A DNA stretch of 64,000 nt from Verrucomicrobiota bacterium (lineage in GTDB: Bacteria > Verrucomicrobiota > Verrucomicrobiia > Limisphaerales > VHDF01): positions 1 through 64,000 of the forward strand of contig VHDF01000005.1 of NCBI GenBank assembly GCA_016871495.1, in the 5' to 3' direction. This document shows positions 34,287-43,912 of the stretch, in pieces. Position 1 is the first letter of the stretch; every line of letters starts with the position of its first letter. Under the pieces are notes generated by a model that saw nothing but the letters and a program-made list of their open reading frames with translations, had not been told where the DNA came from and did not search any database. The position numbers were made by a program, and so were the translations under genes.

Positions 34287-34368
34287 TTGTTCGAATCTGA
34301 GGGATGCTCGCGGAGCGGGATGCGAGGTGATGTTCAAGTGAACGCGCCGGTCGCGGGGATGAGCCTGT

Positions 34369-34941
34369 TTAATGGAGGATCGGCGCGTCGTGGGGGTCGG
34401 AGATGAGCGCGGCTTCCAGGTCAAGAAAAGCGTCCAGGCGGCGGTCCGTCTCCGCCTCATCGATCGCACGCGCCATCCGCAGGTAGGTCGCGTAATGATT
34501 GCCTTCGGACTCCACGAGGCCGCGATAGAAAGCCGCGAGTTCTGGGTCGCGATCCTGAAGGGCTTCGCCGAGAATTTGGAACTTCTCGCAACTGCGTCCC
34601 TCGATGAGCGCGCAGGCGATCAAGTGATCGATGACTTGAAATGTCCGGCCCTTGCGCACGGCTCGCATGAGTCCGGTGATCCAGGGACTGGGATAAGGCT
34701 GACCGAAAGGGATGTGGCGATGCCGGAGCAAGTTGAGAACGAGTTCGAAGTGCTGAAGTTCTTCGATGGCGATGGCGTTCAGTTCGCTGACGCGTCCGTA
34801 GAGTTCCTTGTACTTCTCGAGATTGAGGGCGGTGGTGGCGGCCTTTCTTTCGAGGTGAGCGTGATCGATGAGGACTTGGGGAAGCTGGTTCAGCACTTTG
34901 GGGAGCCAGGAGGCTGGAGGCTTGGCACGAAAGAGCAACAT
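34369..34941 (-). CDS. miaE: tRNA-(ms2io6A37) hydroxylase
   Basis: A 190-residue ferritin-like diiron protein. DHAHLERKAATTALNL supplies the first E..H metal pair, then LNAIAIEELQHFELVLNLL (ExxH), CALIEGRSCEKFQIL and LVESEGNHYATYLRMA (ExxH). The CALIEGRSCE segment and length match MiaE. It hydroxylates the isoprenyl group on adenosine-37 of some tRNAs. ATG 34941 fits; the in-frame upstream stretch belongs to the neighbouring gene in another frame. It is 32 nt from a small membrane-protein gene. Confidence 0.9.
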   Translation of the reverse strand: MLLFRAKPPASWLPKVLNQLPQVLIDHAHLERKAATTALNLEKYKELYGRVSELNAIAIEELQHFELVLNLLRHRHIPFGQPYPSPWITGLMRAVRKGRTFQVIDHLIACALIEGRSCEKFQILGEALQDRDPELAAFYRGLVESEGNHYATYLRMARAIDEAETDRRLDAFLDLEAALISDPHDAPILH

Positions 34942-34973
34942 TGCGGGCGATCGGAATGGGGAAATGCTGAGGG

Positions 34974-35255
34974 TTAAGCGTCCTCGCGTTCCGAGCGCAG
35001 CTCCTCGTGCCGGGCGACGTGATTGAGCAATTCGCGTTGTTCCCGGCGCGCCGATTTTCGAATGCACCGGAGATCGATCAACGCCATGAGCATGGCCAAG
35101 GCTGTGCACAAAAAACAGGCGATCCAATAGACGACGAAGGCGCGTCCGCGAAGAATCGTTTCGAACCAGGTGAAGCCGAGGACGATCATGCAACCGGCAA
35201 TGAGGAGAAACAAGACTCCCAGCCGTCGACGCAGGCTCGTCCAGGGATCAGGCAT
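34974..35255 (-). CDS. Small two-helix membrane protein upstream of miaE
   Basis: A 93-residue protein with two TM helices (VLFLLIAGCMIVLGFTWF and AFVVYWIACFLCTALAMLMALI) and a charged cytoplasmic tail RCIRKSARREQRELLNHV. I see no known domain. The same strand and 32-nt spacing suggest co-transcription with miaE. Function unknown. Confidence 0.6.
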   Translation of the reverse strand: MPDPWTSLRRRLGVLFLLIAGCMIVLGFTWFETILRGRAFVVYWIACFLCTALAMLMALIDLRCIRKSARREQRELLNHVARHEELRSEREDA

Positions 35256-35366
35256 GCCACTGGGATAGCGTCAAACGGGACAGATCTGAAGCAGAATTTA
35301 TCGTGGACGCAGGCGTCCCTGATTCAATTTGAGCGGGAAGCTGTCCAGCGGTGCGCGCACGTTGTC

Positions 35367-35575
35367 GGGGCGCGCCGTTCACGGCGCTTCCGCTTGCGCC
35401 CATCGGCCGCGGCGATCTCCTCCCGCACCGTGACCCGCCCTGGGTGAATGCCTTCGCCCTGGCAACACCCTTGCCCGTTGAATCGGCCACGCCCCTTTGA
35501 AGACAGGTCCTGAGGTGGCGTGAACGCCGCGCCCCGGTGCTGCTGCGTGCAGCACCGGCACCATGTGGATGCAAT
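35367..35575. repeat. Cluster of GGGGCGCGCCGTTCACGGCGC palindromic repeats
   Basis: One copy at 35367-35393 (CGGGGCGCGCCGTTCACGGC) faces an inverted, longer copy at 35476-35575 (CCCCTTTGAAGAC, GGCGTGAACGCCGCGCCCCGG, then the hairpin GGTGCTGCTGCGTGCAGCACC). It lies between the divergent small membrane gene and the CotH gene, and nothing else is seen in 35256-35669. Confidence 0.65.
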
Positions 35576-35669
35576 GGATGCCTCGTGTGCTTCGGCACCT
35601 AACTTGCTTTCCAAGGCGAGGCTTATGATGATGCGGGAAATGAAGATCGGCGTTGCTGGAGGTTCTTCG

Positions 35670-38600
35670 ATGAGCGGTCTGCGGCAGCGCAGCCGGGGAG
35701 CCTGGGCTGTCCTCGGGTGGGTCATGCTTTGGACCTTGCTCCTGTCTCCGAGGAGCGCCGCTGCGGGGTTCGTTTTTTCTGAGATTCATTTCGATCCCGT
35801 CGAGCCAACGTTGCCCATCGAGTTCATCGAAATTCAGAACTCTGATGCGGAACCGAAATCGATGGGAGGCTTCCGCTTGGATGGGGGCGTCCAGTTTGCC
35901 GTACCCGACGGGGTCACCGTGCCTGGGGGAGGATTCTCGGTGATCGCGCGTGATCCGGTGGCTTTCGAAAAGCGATTCGGATTTCGTCCGCTCGGCCCCT
36001 GGCAAGGAAGATTGCGGAGGGGAGGGGAGCGACTGGTTTTGAGGAGTGCCGCGGGAGGCATTGTGAGCGAAGTGGATTTCGATTCAGGTTACCCCTGGCC
36101 CGTTGCGTCGAGGGGTGCGGGGGCTTCGATGGAGCTCGTGCATCCAGGATTGCCCATTGCTCATCCGGCGTCCTGGCGAAGCTCCCGGCCCAAGTCTGCG
36201 GGTCCGGCGTTGGTGTTGGTGCCGAGGGAGAGCTTGCATTGGAGTTTTCGCCGGGGAACCAACGAGGCTTCGGTGCCTTCAGGAGCCTGGCGTGAAATCG
36301 TGTTCCAAGAGGATGGAACCTGGAGGCGAGGCCAAACATCCGTCGGTTATGGCGACGCGGACGATCGGACGCCGTTGGAAGGGATGCAGAATGTGTTTTC
36401 GAGCTTGTTCCTGCGCCATCGTTTTGTGGTGCCGCCAGGGGGGATTCCGGCGGAACTGTTGTTGAGAGTCCGGGTGGATGACGGTTGTGTCGTGTGGATC
36501 AACGGGAAGGAGGCGGGCCGGTTTCATGTGCCGGCGGGCGAACTCGCATTCAATGCTTTGGCTCTTGATCATGAGGCGGGCTCAGAATTTGAGGAGCTGC
36601 TGCTGCCGGATCCCAAAACGTGGCTTCGCGAAGGCACCAACGTGCTCGCCGTGCAGGCTTTCAACGCAACGCTGGGATCGAGCGATTTCACGATTGACGC
36701 GGAGTTGCTCACGCCTGGAGCCGGAGGGGTCGTGGGACGTCCGAGTCCGGGTGCCACGAACTCTGTCTTCACGACTTCATTCCCGCCGCTGTTAGGGCAA
36801 GTAGTTCACGCGCCGGCAAGCCCGCGGTCGGGCGAAGCGGTTCTGATCACCGTGCCTGTTTCGCCGGCCGTGCCGGTGGAGGCGGTTACATTGCATTACA
36901 GCGTGGTGGCGCCGGGAGCCTATCTGCGGCGGACGGATCCGGGGTTTGAACAGGCCTGGACGGCCATCGCGATGTTGGATGACGGACGCGACGGAGACGC
37001 GAAAGCAGGAGATGGTGTTTTCAGCGCCTTCGTGCCCGGTTCCGCGCTCAAACATCGTCATCTCGTGCGCTACGTCCTTCGGGCCAAGTCGAGGGAAGGC
37101 GTCGAAATTCGAGTGCCCTATGAGGACGATGAGGCGCTGAACTTTGCGTTTTTCGTTTACGACGGTGTGCCCGCATGGAAAGGGGCGAAGCGTCCAGGGG
37201 GGGCGGGGAGCGACGGGCAGGTGCGGACCTTTTCCACGAATTTGCTGAACTCACTCCCGGTTTATCACCTTATCGCCCGGGAAGACGACGTGGTGCGGAG
37301 CCAGTACAACGGCGGATTCAACGGGGTGCGTTTTGGGGGGACGCTCGTTTACGACGGGGTGGTCTATGATCATGTGGAGTTCCACAACCGTGGGGAGGCC
37401 TCAACCTATGTCAGTGGAAAGAACAAGTGGCGAGTCCATTTCAATCGCACACGGCGACTGGCCGCCAGGGACGCGTGGGGACGTCCCTATCGGGAACGAT
37501 GGGATGTTCTGAATCTCAATGGCTGTTCCAGCCCTTGGGCGGCAGTGCACCGCGGCATGTCGGGTTTGGATGAAGGCATTTCGTTCCGGGTTTATCAACT
37601 GCTGGGGCTGCCCTCTTCACACACCCATCTGGTCCATTTTCGAGTGGTGGATTCCGCAATAGAAGCCGCCTTGAACGACCAGTATACCGGCGATTTCTGG
37701 GGGCTCTATCTGGCGGTGGAGCAGCCGGATGGCTCTTTTCTGGACGAACGGGGATTGCCCGATGGCAACCTCTACAAGCTGGAGGGAGGGCCCGATAAGA
37801 AGCATCAAGGGGCCACCCACCCCTTGGACTCATCGGACTGGACGGCGTTTTCAGCACGATCGGGCTCGACCCAGCCGGCATCATGGTGGCGGACGAATCT
37901 GGACTTGAAAGCCTACTACAGCTTTCAGGCTGGGAACCGCGTGGTGGGCAATGTGGACTTGCGCGAGGGGTGGAACCATTACTTTTTCCATTCGACGAAC
38001 GGGCTTTGGACGCCGGTCCCTTGGGATCTGGACATGCAGTTTATTCCGAAAACGCATTGGTCGGGATCCATCGCGCAGAAGGCTTGCCTGAACACCCCCG
38101 AACTGCGTGTGGAGTATGGCAACCGGGCGAGGGAGATTCTGGACCTGTTTTTGTCGGACGCGGCGGTGGATGGCGGTCAGATAGGGCAATTGATCGATGA
38201 ATGGGCGTCGTTCGTGCGTCCGGAGGGGCTGGGGGAAACCTGGCCGGAAGTGGATCAAGCGATGTGGAACTATCATCCGCGCACACCGGGCGATGGTTCC
38301 GCCGGGGGGCAGACCAACCATCGCGGGAATTTCTTTCGCAGCCCGTTCGCGGATTCCCGAATCGGAGGCTCCTGGACGCGGCGCTTGAGCACGCCCGATT
38401 TCGAGGGCTTTTTGAACTATCTGAAGGAATACTGCACCGACACCTTCGGCGCGGGAAGCTGGGCCGCCAACAACGGCCAACCGAAAGGGTACGGGTATCG
38501 TTTTCTCGCCTCCGAGGCGGCGGACGCGTCGATTCCACAGCGCCCGGCGATTGCGTATGCGGGTTCGCCCGGATTTCCGATTCATGACTTGCGATTTGAA

Positions 38601-39791
38601 GTGTCCGCATTTGTCGATCCCCAGGGCGCATCCACTTTCCGCGGAGTCCAATGGCGGATCGCGGAGATCGGTTCTCCGGGTGTCGCGGGCTTTTTGAAAG
38701 GCACGCCGAGAAAGTATGAAATCGAGCCCGTTTGGGAGTCCCCTGAACTGCGAACTCCGGAGCAAAGAGTGCAGATCGCGGCAGACGCGCTTCGTCCCGG
38801 AAGAACCTATCGAGTGAGAGCGCGTTATTGGGACGCCAGCGGAAGGGCAAGTTCCTGGTCCTTGCCTTTTCAATTCATGGCTGGAGCACCGGACCTGGAG
38901 TCATGGCGCCGTGATTTGCGGGTGACGGAGATTCACTATCATCCTCTCGAGTCCTCCGGGGCCGAGTTCCGAGCTGGATTTTCCAGTTCGGATTTTGAGT
39001 TCGTCGAGCTGGCGAATTTGGGAAGCCGTCCACTCCCGATGGGTGCGGTGCGCCTGGCCGGGGGCGTGCGATACCAGTTTCCGGACAGCTTCGAACTGGC
39101 GCCCGCAGCCAGGACGTTGGTGGTGGGAAACAGGGAGGCCTTCGTTTTGCGAAACGGGTCGGCTTGGCCGGTGGCAGGCGTGTTTGAAGGCAACCTGGCC
39201 AACGACGCGGACACGATTCGGGTCGAGTATGGGGAGGGCACTCTGGTGGTGGAGGTTCGCTACCAGGATGCCATGCCATGGCCGGTGGACGCCGATGGAC
39301 GGGGGCCGAGTTTGGAATGGATCGGAAACGCCGGCCAAATTCAGGGTGAAGTTTCGCTCTGGCGGGCGAGTGCGAGCCCAGGGGGGTCGCCGGGGCGGGC
39401 GGATCGATTGACCTATGCTGGCTGGTCGCAAGGCCGGCCTGCGCTGGCTGATCCTGATGCGGATCCCGACCTTGATGGCCATGTGAACTGGGTTGAATTT
39501 GCGAGTGGAGGGAATCCCTTGCTACGGGATGAAGGCTTCCGCTTGCGCGTTTTAGAAGGTTTGCCGGGGACAGCCGGGGCAGGGCTCGGGGCGAAGTTCG
39601 ATGCGCAAACCGAGGGAGTCGTGGTGGAGTTGGAGGACTCCATGGATCTCGTTCATTGGAAGGTGTTGATGGAGGTGAAGTGGAATCCGTCTGCGAAGTT
39701 GGGTCCGGGGTGGCTGGAGACGTCCCTGCCGGTCTCGACTCGTGCCGGCGAAGCCCGCTGGATTCGCGGGCGGCTTCGGCGCGTCTTTTGA
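35670..39791 (+). CDS. Giant secreted LTD-CotH-LTD protein
   Basis: A 1373-residue protein. ATG 35670 has an ideal GGAGG 7 nt upstream and starts a signal peptide (LGWVMLWTLLLSPRSAAAG); earlier ATGs lack this. Residues about 34-160 are a lamin-tail domain (GFVFSEIHFDPVE, EFIEIQNSDAEP). Residues about 530-800 are a CotH kinase-like domain (LPVYHLIAREDDVV, HVEFHNRGEAST, VPWDLDMQFIP). A second lamin-tail domain starts at about 1080 (LRVTEIHYHPLESSG, FEFVELANLGSRPLPMG). CotH domains phosphorylate proteins with ATP; in this architecture activity outside the cell is unproven. Very common in this phylum. Confidence 0.85.
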   Translation: MSGLRQRSRGAWAVLGWVMLWTLLLSPRSAAAGFVFSEIHFDPVEPTLPIEFIEIQNSDAEPKSMGGFRLDGGVQFAVPDGVTVPGGGFSVIARDPVAFEKRFGFRPLGPWQGRLRRGGERLVLRSAAGGIVSEVDFDSGYPWPVASRGAGASMELVHPGLPIAHPASWRSSRPKSAGPALVLVPRESLHWSFRRGTNEASVPSGAWREIVFQEDGTWRRGQTSVGYGDADDRTPLEGMQNVFSSLFLRHRFVVPPGGIPAELLLRVRVDDGCVVWINGKEAGRFHVPAGELAFNALALDHEAGSEFEELLLPDPKTWLREGTNVLAVQAFNATLGSSDFTIDAELLTPGAGGVVGRPSPGATNSVFTTSFPPLLGQVVHAPASPRSGEAVLITVPVSPAVPVEAVTLHYSVVAPGAYLRRTDPGFEQAWTAIAMLDDGRDGDAKAGDGVFSAFVPGSALKHRHLVRYVLRAKSREGVEIRVPYEDDEALNFAFFVYDGVPAWKGAKRPGGAGSDGQVRTFSTNLLNSLPVYHLIAREDDVVRSQYNGGFNGVRFGGTLVYDGVVYDHVEFHNRGEASTYVSGKNKWRVHFNRTRRLAARDAWGRPYRERWDVLNLNGCSSPWAAVHRGMSGLDEGISFRVYQLLGLPSSHTHLVHFRVVDSAIEAALNDQYTGDFWGLYLAVEQPDGSFLDERGLPDGNLYKLEGGPDKKHQGATHPLDSSDWTAFSARSGSTQPASWWRTNLDLKAYYSFQAGNRVVGNVDLREGWNHYFFHSTNGLWTPVPWDLDMQFIPKTHWSGSIAQKACLNTPELRVEYGNRAREILDLFLSDAAVDGGQIGQLIDEWASFVRPEGLGETWPEVDQAMWNYHPRTPGDGSAGGQTNHRGNFFRSPFADSRIGGSWTRRLSTPDFEGFLNYLKEYCTDTFGAGSWAANNGQPKGYGYRFLASEAADASIPQRPAIAYAGSPGFPIHDLRFEVSAFVDPQGASTFRGVQWRIAEIGSPGVAGFLKGTPRKYEIEPVWESPELRTPEQRVQIAADALRPGRTYRVRARYWDASGRASSWSLPFQFMAGAPDLESWRRDLRVTEIHYHPLESSGAEFRAGFSSSDFEFVELANLGSRPLPMGAVRLAGGVRYQFPDSFELAPAARTLVVGNREAFVLRNGSAWPVAGVFEGNLANDADTIRVEYGEGTLVVEVRYQDAMPWPVDADGRGPSLEWIGNAGQIQGEVSLWRASASPGGSPGRADRLTYAGWSQGRPALADPDADPDLDGHVNWVEFASGGNPLLRDEGFRLRVLEGLPGTAGAGLGAKFDAQTEGVVVELEDSMDLVHWKVLMEVKWNPSAKLGPGWLETSLPVSTRAGEARWIRGRLRRVF

Positions 39792-39799
39792 ATCATTGG

Positions 39800-39914
39800 A
39801 CCTCCCGACGAACTTGATGCTCAAGTTACTCACCACTCCGGACCCCGGCTCGGCGGAGTGTTTTGGCTTCTAACAGCCTTTGAACATGGTGAAGATTTGC
39901 AAAGGCCTGGATCA
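39800..39914. repeat. 'CCGACGAACTTGATG' 3'-end repeat, copy 1
   Basis: It begins 8 nt after the CotH stop: CCTCCCGACGAACTTGATGCTCAAGTTACTCACC (with an AACTTGA/TCAAGTT hairpin), then CGGCGGAGT, ending GTGAAGATTTGCAAAGGCCTGGATCA. Related copies follow the + genes ending at 48686 and 62279. The convergent deacetylase gene ends inside its right end. Confidence 0.75.
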
Positions 39915-42353
39915 AGGTTCGGCGATGGCGAGGAGTTTACGATAGTGGTCCAGCGCCATGTGAAACTCCTGTTTTCCTGAGTCGGGGAGGAGCGGCGAGC
40001 TGCGGGCGATTTCCTCCTCCACACGCTGGAGGATCCATTCGACCTGAACTTTCTTCGGACGATGGGGAACCCCGGGGATTTCCACCCACCAGGGGGCTGT
40101 GTGAGCGAAGCGAACTCGTCCAGACTCGCGATTTTCAAAGCATCGAAGAGCGACCCAGCCGGACCGGCGCAGCGTGACCGGAACATTCAGCTCATGCACG
40201 AAGCTTCCCGCAGACGTGCGCTGGTTGAGAGGAGTGAGGGTTTGGACGACGTCCCCATTGACGATCATTTCGATCGATTGGAGCGCCTGTTCGCTGCGGA
40301 CGCGGCCGGAGAGGGCGGTGGCCAGGGGGGAATCCGACGAGCCCGTCAGGCGAGCTCCGGGCCATTGGCCGCCGAGTTGCGCTGTGATCATGGGTCCCGT
40401 GGTGACAAAGGACCGACCCGCCGAGAGGCCCGCGATCCAGCGCTCATAGCTGAAGGGCTGGTCGAGGTGGACATAAACTCGGCTGAAGCCCATGGGAACG
40501 GGGTGAACGCCGTTGGCGGTGCCTGCGGTGGGTTTGATTTTGAATCCGCAATTGAGCAACGCGTAGTAGGTTTGAAATCCGTAGTGGGTCCATGCCCGTT
40601 CGGTGTCGATGCCGGTGCCGGCGTCGGGAAGATTCATCCAGGCGGCTCCGGGGATGGCCCAATTGCGGACCCCGAATTCCGTTTGCCAGTGATGATTGTT
40701 GGCGAGTTCGTAGAGGTCGATGTTGAGGATCGGCGGCAGGAGCAGCGACCAGTTCCAGTTATGTTTTTCGAGGTCGAAAAGGGCGCCTTCGGCACGGGCC
40801 TTTTCCGCGATCGAACGCAGGGGAAACACTTTTTGGTCGAACCGGGTGGTATGGTTGAGAATGAGCACCGCTCCGAGCGTGTGTTGTTTGTTGCCCGTCC
40901 GGAAGATTTCGTACTCGGTGTTGCGGGGATACCAGACATGCGTGGCATCGACTGGAATGGGTTTGGGCTCTCGCGGGGTTGCATCGCTTTGCGGGCTTTC
41001 GGCGGGGGAGATCTCCGAAGAAGTGGTCCAATCGACCATGGGGAGGGCGACGTTGAGGTCTTCCGCGAGCAGGTTGGCCGGGATTTCGGCGGCGGCGCGG
41101 TGATTATGCGCATCACCTGAAAACCAGCCTTCACGGGCAAGATCGATCCAGCGCCGCAAGGCGATCTCGAGGCGAATATCCTCGGAAGCCACCATGATCG
41201 TGCGTGTTTCAGGGAAATATTCCTTACCGCATTCGACGCGAATCTCACAAGCGCCCGGAGGAAGCTCGACCCGCCAGGGATGGGCGGAGACGGCGGTGTG
41301 CTTTTCGATCGAGTTCGTGCTGAAGCCGCTTTGCCGGTCGTATTTCACGGCAAATCCGGTCAGCGAGGCGGACTTGGGAAAGTGCCAAACACCGCTGCTG
41401 GTGCTGCGAACATAGACGCGCGCCGCCATCGGCTTGCCTGTGCCGGCGTCCTTGATGATCCCGGTGAGCATCCGTTCCTTCCGGCGGGCGCGACGGTTTG
41501 CGGCGGCGGCGAGCGGTTGATCTGGCACCGGGTGACCGGATACATAGGGCGTGAGATCCCTCAGCGCGACGACTTTGAATCCATTGGTTTTGAGGTAAGT
41601 GAGATAAGCGCGGAACATTTTGGGGTCGGTATGCACCCAGGGATGGTCCCGATCGGGCACGCCGTGAAACTGCAACACGGCAATGCGACCGTCACGGGCT
41701 TGGTCCGCGGCTCTTCTGAAGTCGGCCAGGGTCCAGTCCGGACGTCCGTCTCCGGCGGAGGGGATGAGCAACGGGTGATCGAGTCCGGGTTCGTAGGCAA
41801 AGCCCCGGCCCCATTCGTAGGGGTGTTCGGGCGATCCGCCGCGGCGGGCGAGCGTGATGCCGGCTTGAGCGAGAATGGGGAGTGCCCCGGGGTGGAGCGC
41901 ATTGCCGGGCCAGGCAAAACTCGTGGGTGCGGGGATGCCATGTTCCAGGCATCGATTCTTGATGCCGTCGAGTTCCAGGCGCAACCGTCCCAGGGTCTCG
42001 GCAGTGACGCTCAGATGGCTCATGGTGTGATTTCCAATTTCGAATCCGGCCCTGTGCAGTTGCGCGATTTCCTCCCAGGTCATGTAATCCTGCTTGTTCG
42101 TGGAGAAGCTGAACCCTTCCGTGATCAAGAAGGTGGCGCCGAATCCCATCTCGAGCAGGAGGGGGCGGACGACGGTGTAATGTGATTTGACCGAATCGTC
42201 GAAGGTGAGTGCAACGAGTTTATCCGGGACCGGCTTCGGGGATGCGGCGCTCACCCATGAACCGGCAGAAAGCAGGGCCATGGCACACAACAAAGGCGCG
42301 AAGGAGCGGAGCGCTGGGCCGATCAAAGCCGGGGAGCCTGGAATGGGGTGCAT
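39912..42353 (-). CDS. Secreted fusion: polysaccharide deacetylase plus CehA-like PHP metallohydrolase
   Basis: An 813-residue protein with a signal peptide (residues about 1-37). Residues about 42-275 are an NodB-type deacetylase: LVALTFDDSVKSHY (DD), EIGNHTMSHLSV (HxxxH metal motif), TSFAWPGNALHP and IAVLQFHGVPD. After a linker and a carboxypeptidase-regulatory-like region (LTGIIKDAGTGKPMAARVYV, about 295-420), residues about 430-810 are CehA/McbA-like: REGWFSGDAHNHRAAAEIP (HxH) and a later IDLYELANNHHW. It probably removes acetyl groups from, and hydrolyses, a glycan or conjugate in the periplasm; substrate unknown. Confidence 0.82.
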   Translation of the reverse strand: MHPIPGSPALIGPALRSFAPLLCAMALLSAGSWVSAASPKPVPDKLVALTFDDSVKSHYTVVRPLLLEMGFGATFLITEGFSFSTNKQDYMTWEEIAQLHRAGFEIGNHTMSHLSVTAETLGRLRLELDGIKNRCLEHGIPAPTSFAWPGNALHPGALPILAQAGITLARRGGSPEHPYEWGRGFAYEPGLDHPLLIPSAGDGRPDWTLADFRRAADQARDGRIAVLQFHGVPDRDHPWVHTDPKMFRAYLTYLKTNGFKVVALRDLTPYVSGHPVPDQPLAAAANRRARRKERMLTGIIKDAGTGKPMAARVYVRSTSSGVWHFPKSASLTGFAVKYDRQSGFSTNSIEKHTAVSAHPWRVELPPGACEIRVECGKEYFPETRTIMVASEDIRLEIALRRWIDLAREGWFSGDAHNHRAAAEIPANLLAEDLNVALPMVDWTTSSEISPAESPQSDATPREPKPIPVDATHVWYPRNTEYEIFRTGNKQHTLGAVLILNHTTRFDQKVFPLRSIAEKARAEGALFDLEKHNWNWSLLLPPILNIDLYELANNHHWQTEFGVRNWAIPGAAWMNLPDAGTGIDTERAWTHYGFQTYYALLNCGFKIKPTAGTANGVHPVPMGFSRVYVHLDQPFSYERWIAGLSAGRSFVTTGPMITAQLGGQWPGARLTGSSDSPLATALSGRVRSEQALQSIEMIVNGDVVQTLTPLNQRTSAGSFVHELNVPVTLRRSGWVALRCFENRESGRVRFAHTAPWWVEIPGVPHRPKKVQVEWILQRVEEEIARSSPLLPDSGKQEFHMALDHYRKLLAIAEP

Positions 42354-42549
42354 GCGGGGACTGTGTCAGAAAGTTGGGGTTCGGCAAAGCTGGATTGGGG
42401 AATGGAATCCTGATCCTGTTTCATCGGCAGCCACCGCGATTGGAAGTCCGAAGTTCACGTCTGAAAACGGGAGAGTTGCCTCAGCGGTAGGCAGAATCTT
42501 TCGGATGCTTGTGATTTGCAGCGGGAACTGGAAAACTCCTGCCGCCCAC

Positions 42550-43902
42550 ATGAAGACGGTTCTCATCATCGACGACGACAAGCCCTTTCGCGCTTTGTTG
42601 GTCCAGCATTTGGTGCAGGCGGGTTGGGAGGTCATTGAGGCTGAGGATGGTGAGGAGGGGTTGAAGATCACCTGGGAAAAGCGTCCGGAGATCGTGATTT
42701 GCGATCTGCATATGCCTCGGTCAAACGGGTTTCATTTCTGCCGGAATGTCGGGGCCCGCCGTGACATGGCCGGGCGCATCAAGATCATTATCACCACCGG
42801 GAGCACTTACGCGACGGACAAGATTAGCGCTTTGGAAGCAGGCGCCGACGCGTACTTGGAGAAGCCGATGCGGATCCCGGAATTGCTTCAACTTTTGACG
42901 CGATGGTCGGAAGAAATCGTGGGTAATGGGGGCGGTGCGGAGCTTGCCCCGACGCCGGCGTTGGAGGACAAAGGCATCGTGCGGTTTTGGGGAGTGCGCG
43001 GCTCGATCTCGTGTCCGGGGCCTTCCACGGTTTATTATGGCGGGAATACATCCTGTGTCGAAGTGCGATATGGCGATCAGATTATCGTGTTGGACGCCGG
43101 CACGGGCATTCGCGCTCTGGGGTTGTCGTTGGAAAAAGAGTTCAAGGATCAGCCCCTGGATCTCGTGGTGCTGATTTCCCACACGCACTGGGACCATATT
43201 CAGGGATTCCCCTTCTTTATTCCGGCCTATTTGCCCAAGAACCGGATTCGTTTGATTGGATTCGAGGGCGCGCGACGGGGGCTGGAATCGATCCTGTCGA
43301 GCCAGATGGAGAGCCCTTATTTTCCGGTCAGCCTGGAGCAGATGTCGGGCAATATTTCCGTCCAGGCGCAGCGGGAAATGAAGTTTACGATCGGCTCCAT
43401 TGTCGTGACCGCTCAATTCGTCAATCATCCCGGAGTGTGCGTGGGCTACCGGCTTGATACTCCCCGCGGCTCCGTCGCTTATCTCCCGGACAACGAGCCT
43501 TATCAGCGGCTGAAGGTTCAGCGCAGCGGGGTGAAGCCTGGCGAGGCGACGGAGATTCTCGAATTCGCGCGCAGCCAGGATCAGAAGATCATCGAGTTTA
43601 TCCGCGACGTGGACGTGCTCATCATCGACGCGCAGTACAATGACGAGGGGTATCGTTCGAGAGCGGGCTGGGGTCATGGCTGTGTCGATGATGTCGTGGC
43701 CATCGCCCTGATTGCTAAGGTGAAGCGGCTTTTCTTGTTCCATCATGACCCGGACCATGACGACGCGTTCATCACGCGCATGGTGGAGTGGGCGCGGCAA
43801 CTCGTCTCGTTTGCCGGTGAGGACTTGCCGGTGGACGCGGCGCGGGAAGGACTCGAAGTCGTGCTGCGCCCGGTCTCGGAGGCCGCCCCCAGCTCTTCGT
43901 GA
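42550..43902 (+). CDS. Response regulator receiver fused to a metallo-beta-lactamase-fold hydrolase
   Basis: A 450-residue protein. Residues 1-120 are a CheY-like receiver: VLIIDDDKPFR (acidic pair), VICDLHMPRSNG (phosphorylated D), TTGSTYATD and YLEKPMRIPEL (K). Residues about 140-430 are an MBL domain opening VRFWGVRGSISCPGPSTVYYGGNTSC, with VISHTHWDHIQGFPFF (HxHxDH), VNHPGVCVGY, LIIDAQYNDEGY and FHHDPDHDD as later metal ligands; the first motif here is split only by my quoting. It may be a phosphorylation-controlled phosphodiesterase, related to cyclic-nucleotide MBL enzymes (inference). It starts the six-gene cluster; ATG 42550. Confidence 0.88.
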   Translation: MKTVLIIDDDKPFRALLVQHLVQAGWEVIEAEDGEEGLKITWEKRPEIVICDLHMPRSNGFHFCRNVGARRDMAGRIKIIITTGSTYATDKISALEAGADAYLEKPMRIPELLQLLTRWSEEIVGNGGGAELAPTPALEDKGIVRFWGVRGSISCPGPSTVYYGGNTSCVEVRYGDQIIVLDAGTGIRALGLSLEKEFKDQPLDLVVLISHTHWDHIQGFPFFIPAYLPKNRIRLIGFEGARRGLESILSSQMESPYFPVSLEQMSGNISVQAQREMKFTIGSIVVTAQFVNHPGVCVGYRLDTPRGSVAYLPDNEPYQRLKVQRSGVKPGEATEILEFARSQDQKIIEFIRDVDVLIIDAQYNDEGYRSRAGWGHGCVDDVVAIALIAKVKRLFLFHHDPDHDDAFITRMVEWARQLVSFAGEDLPVDAAREGLEVVLRPVSEAAPSSS

Positions 43903-43912
43903 GTGCTTCCTG

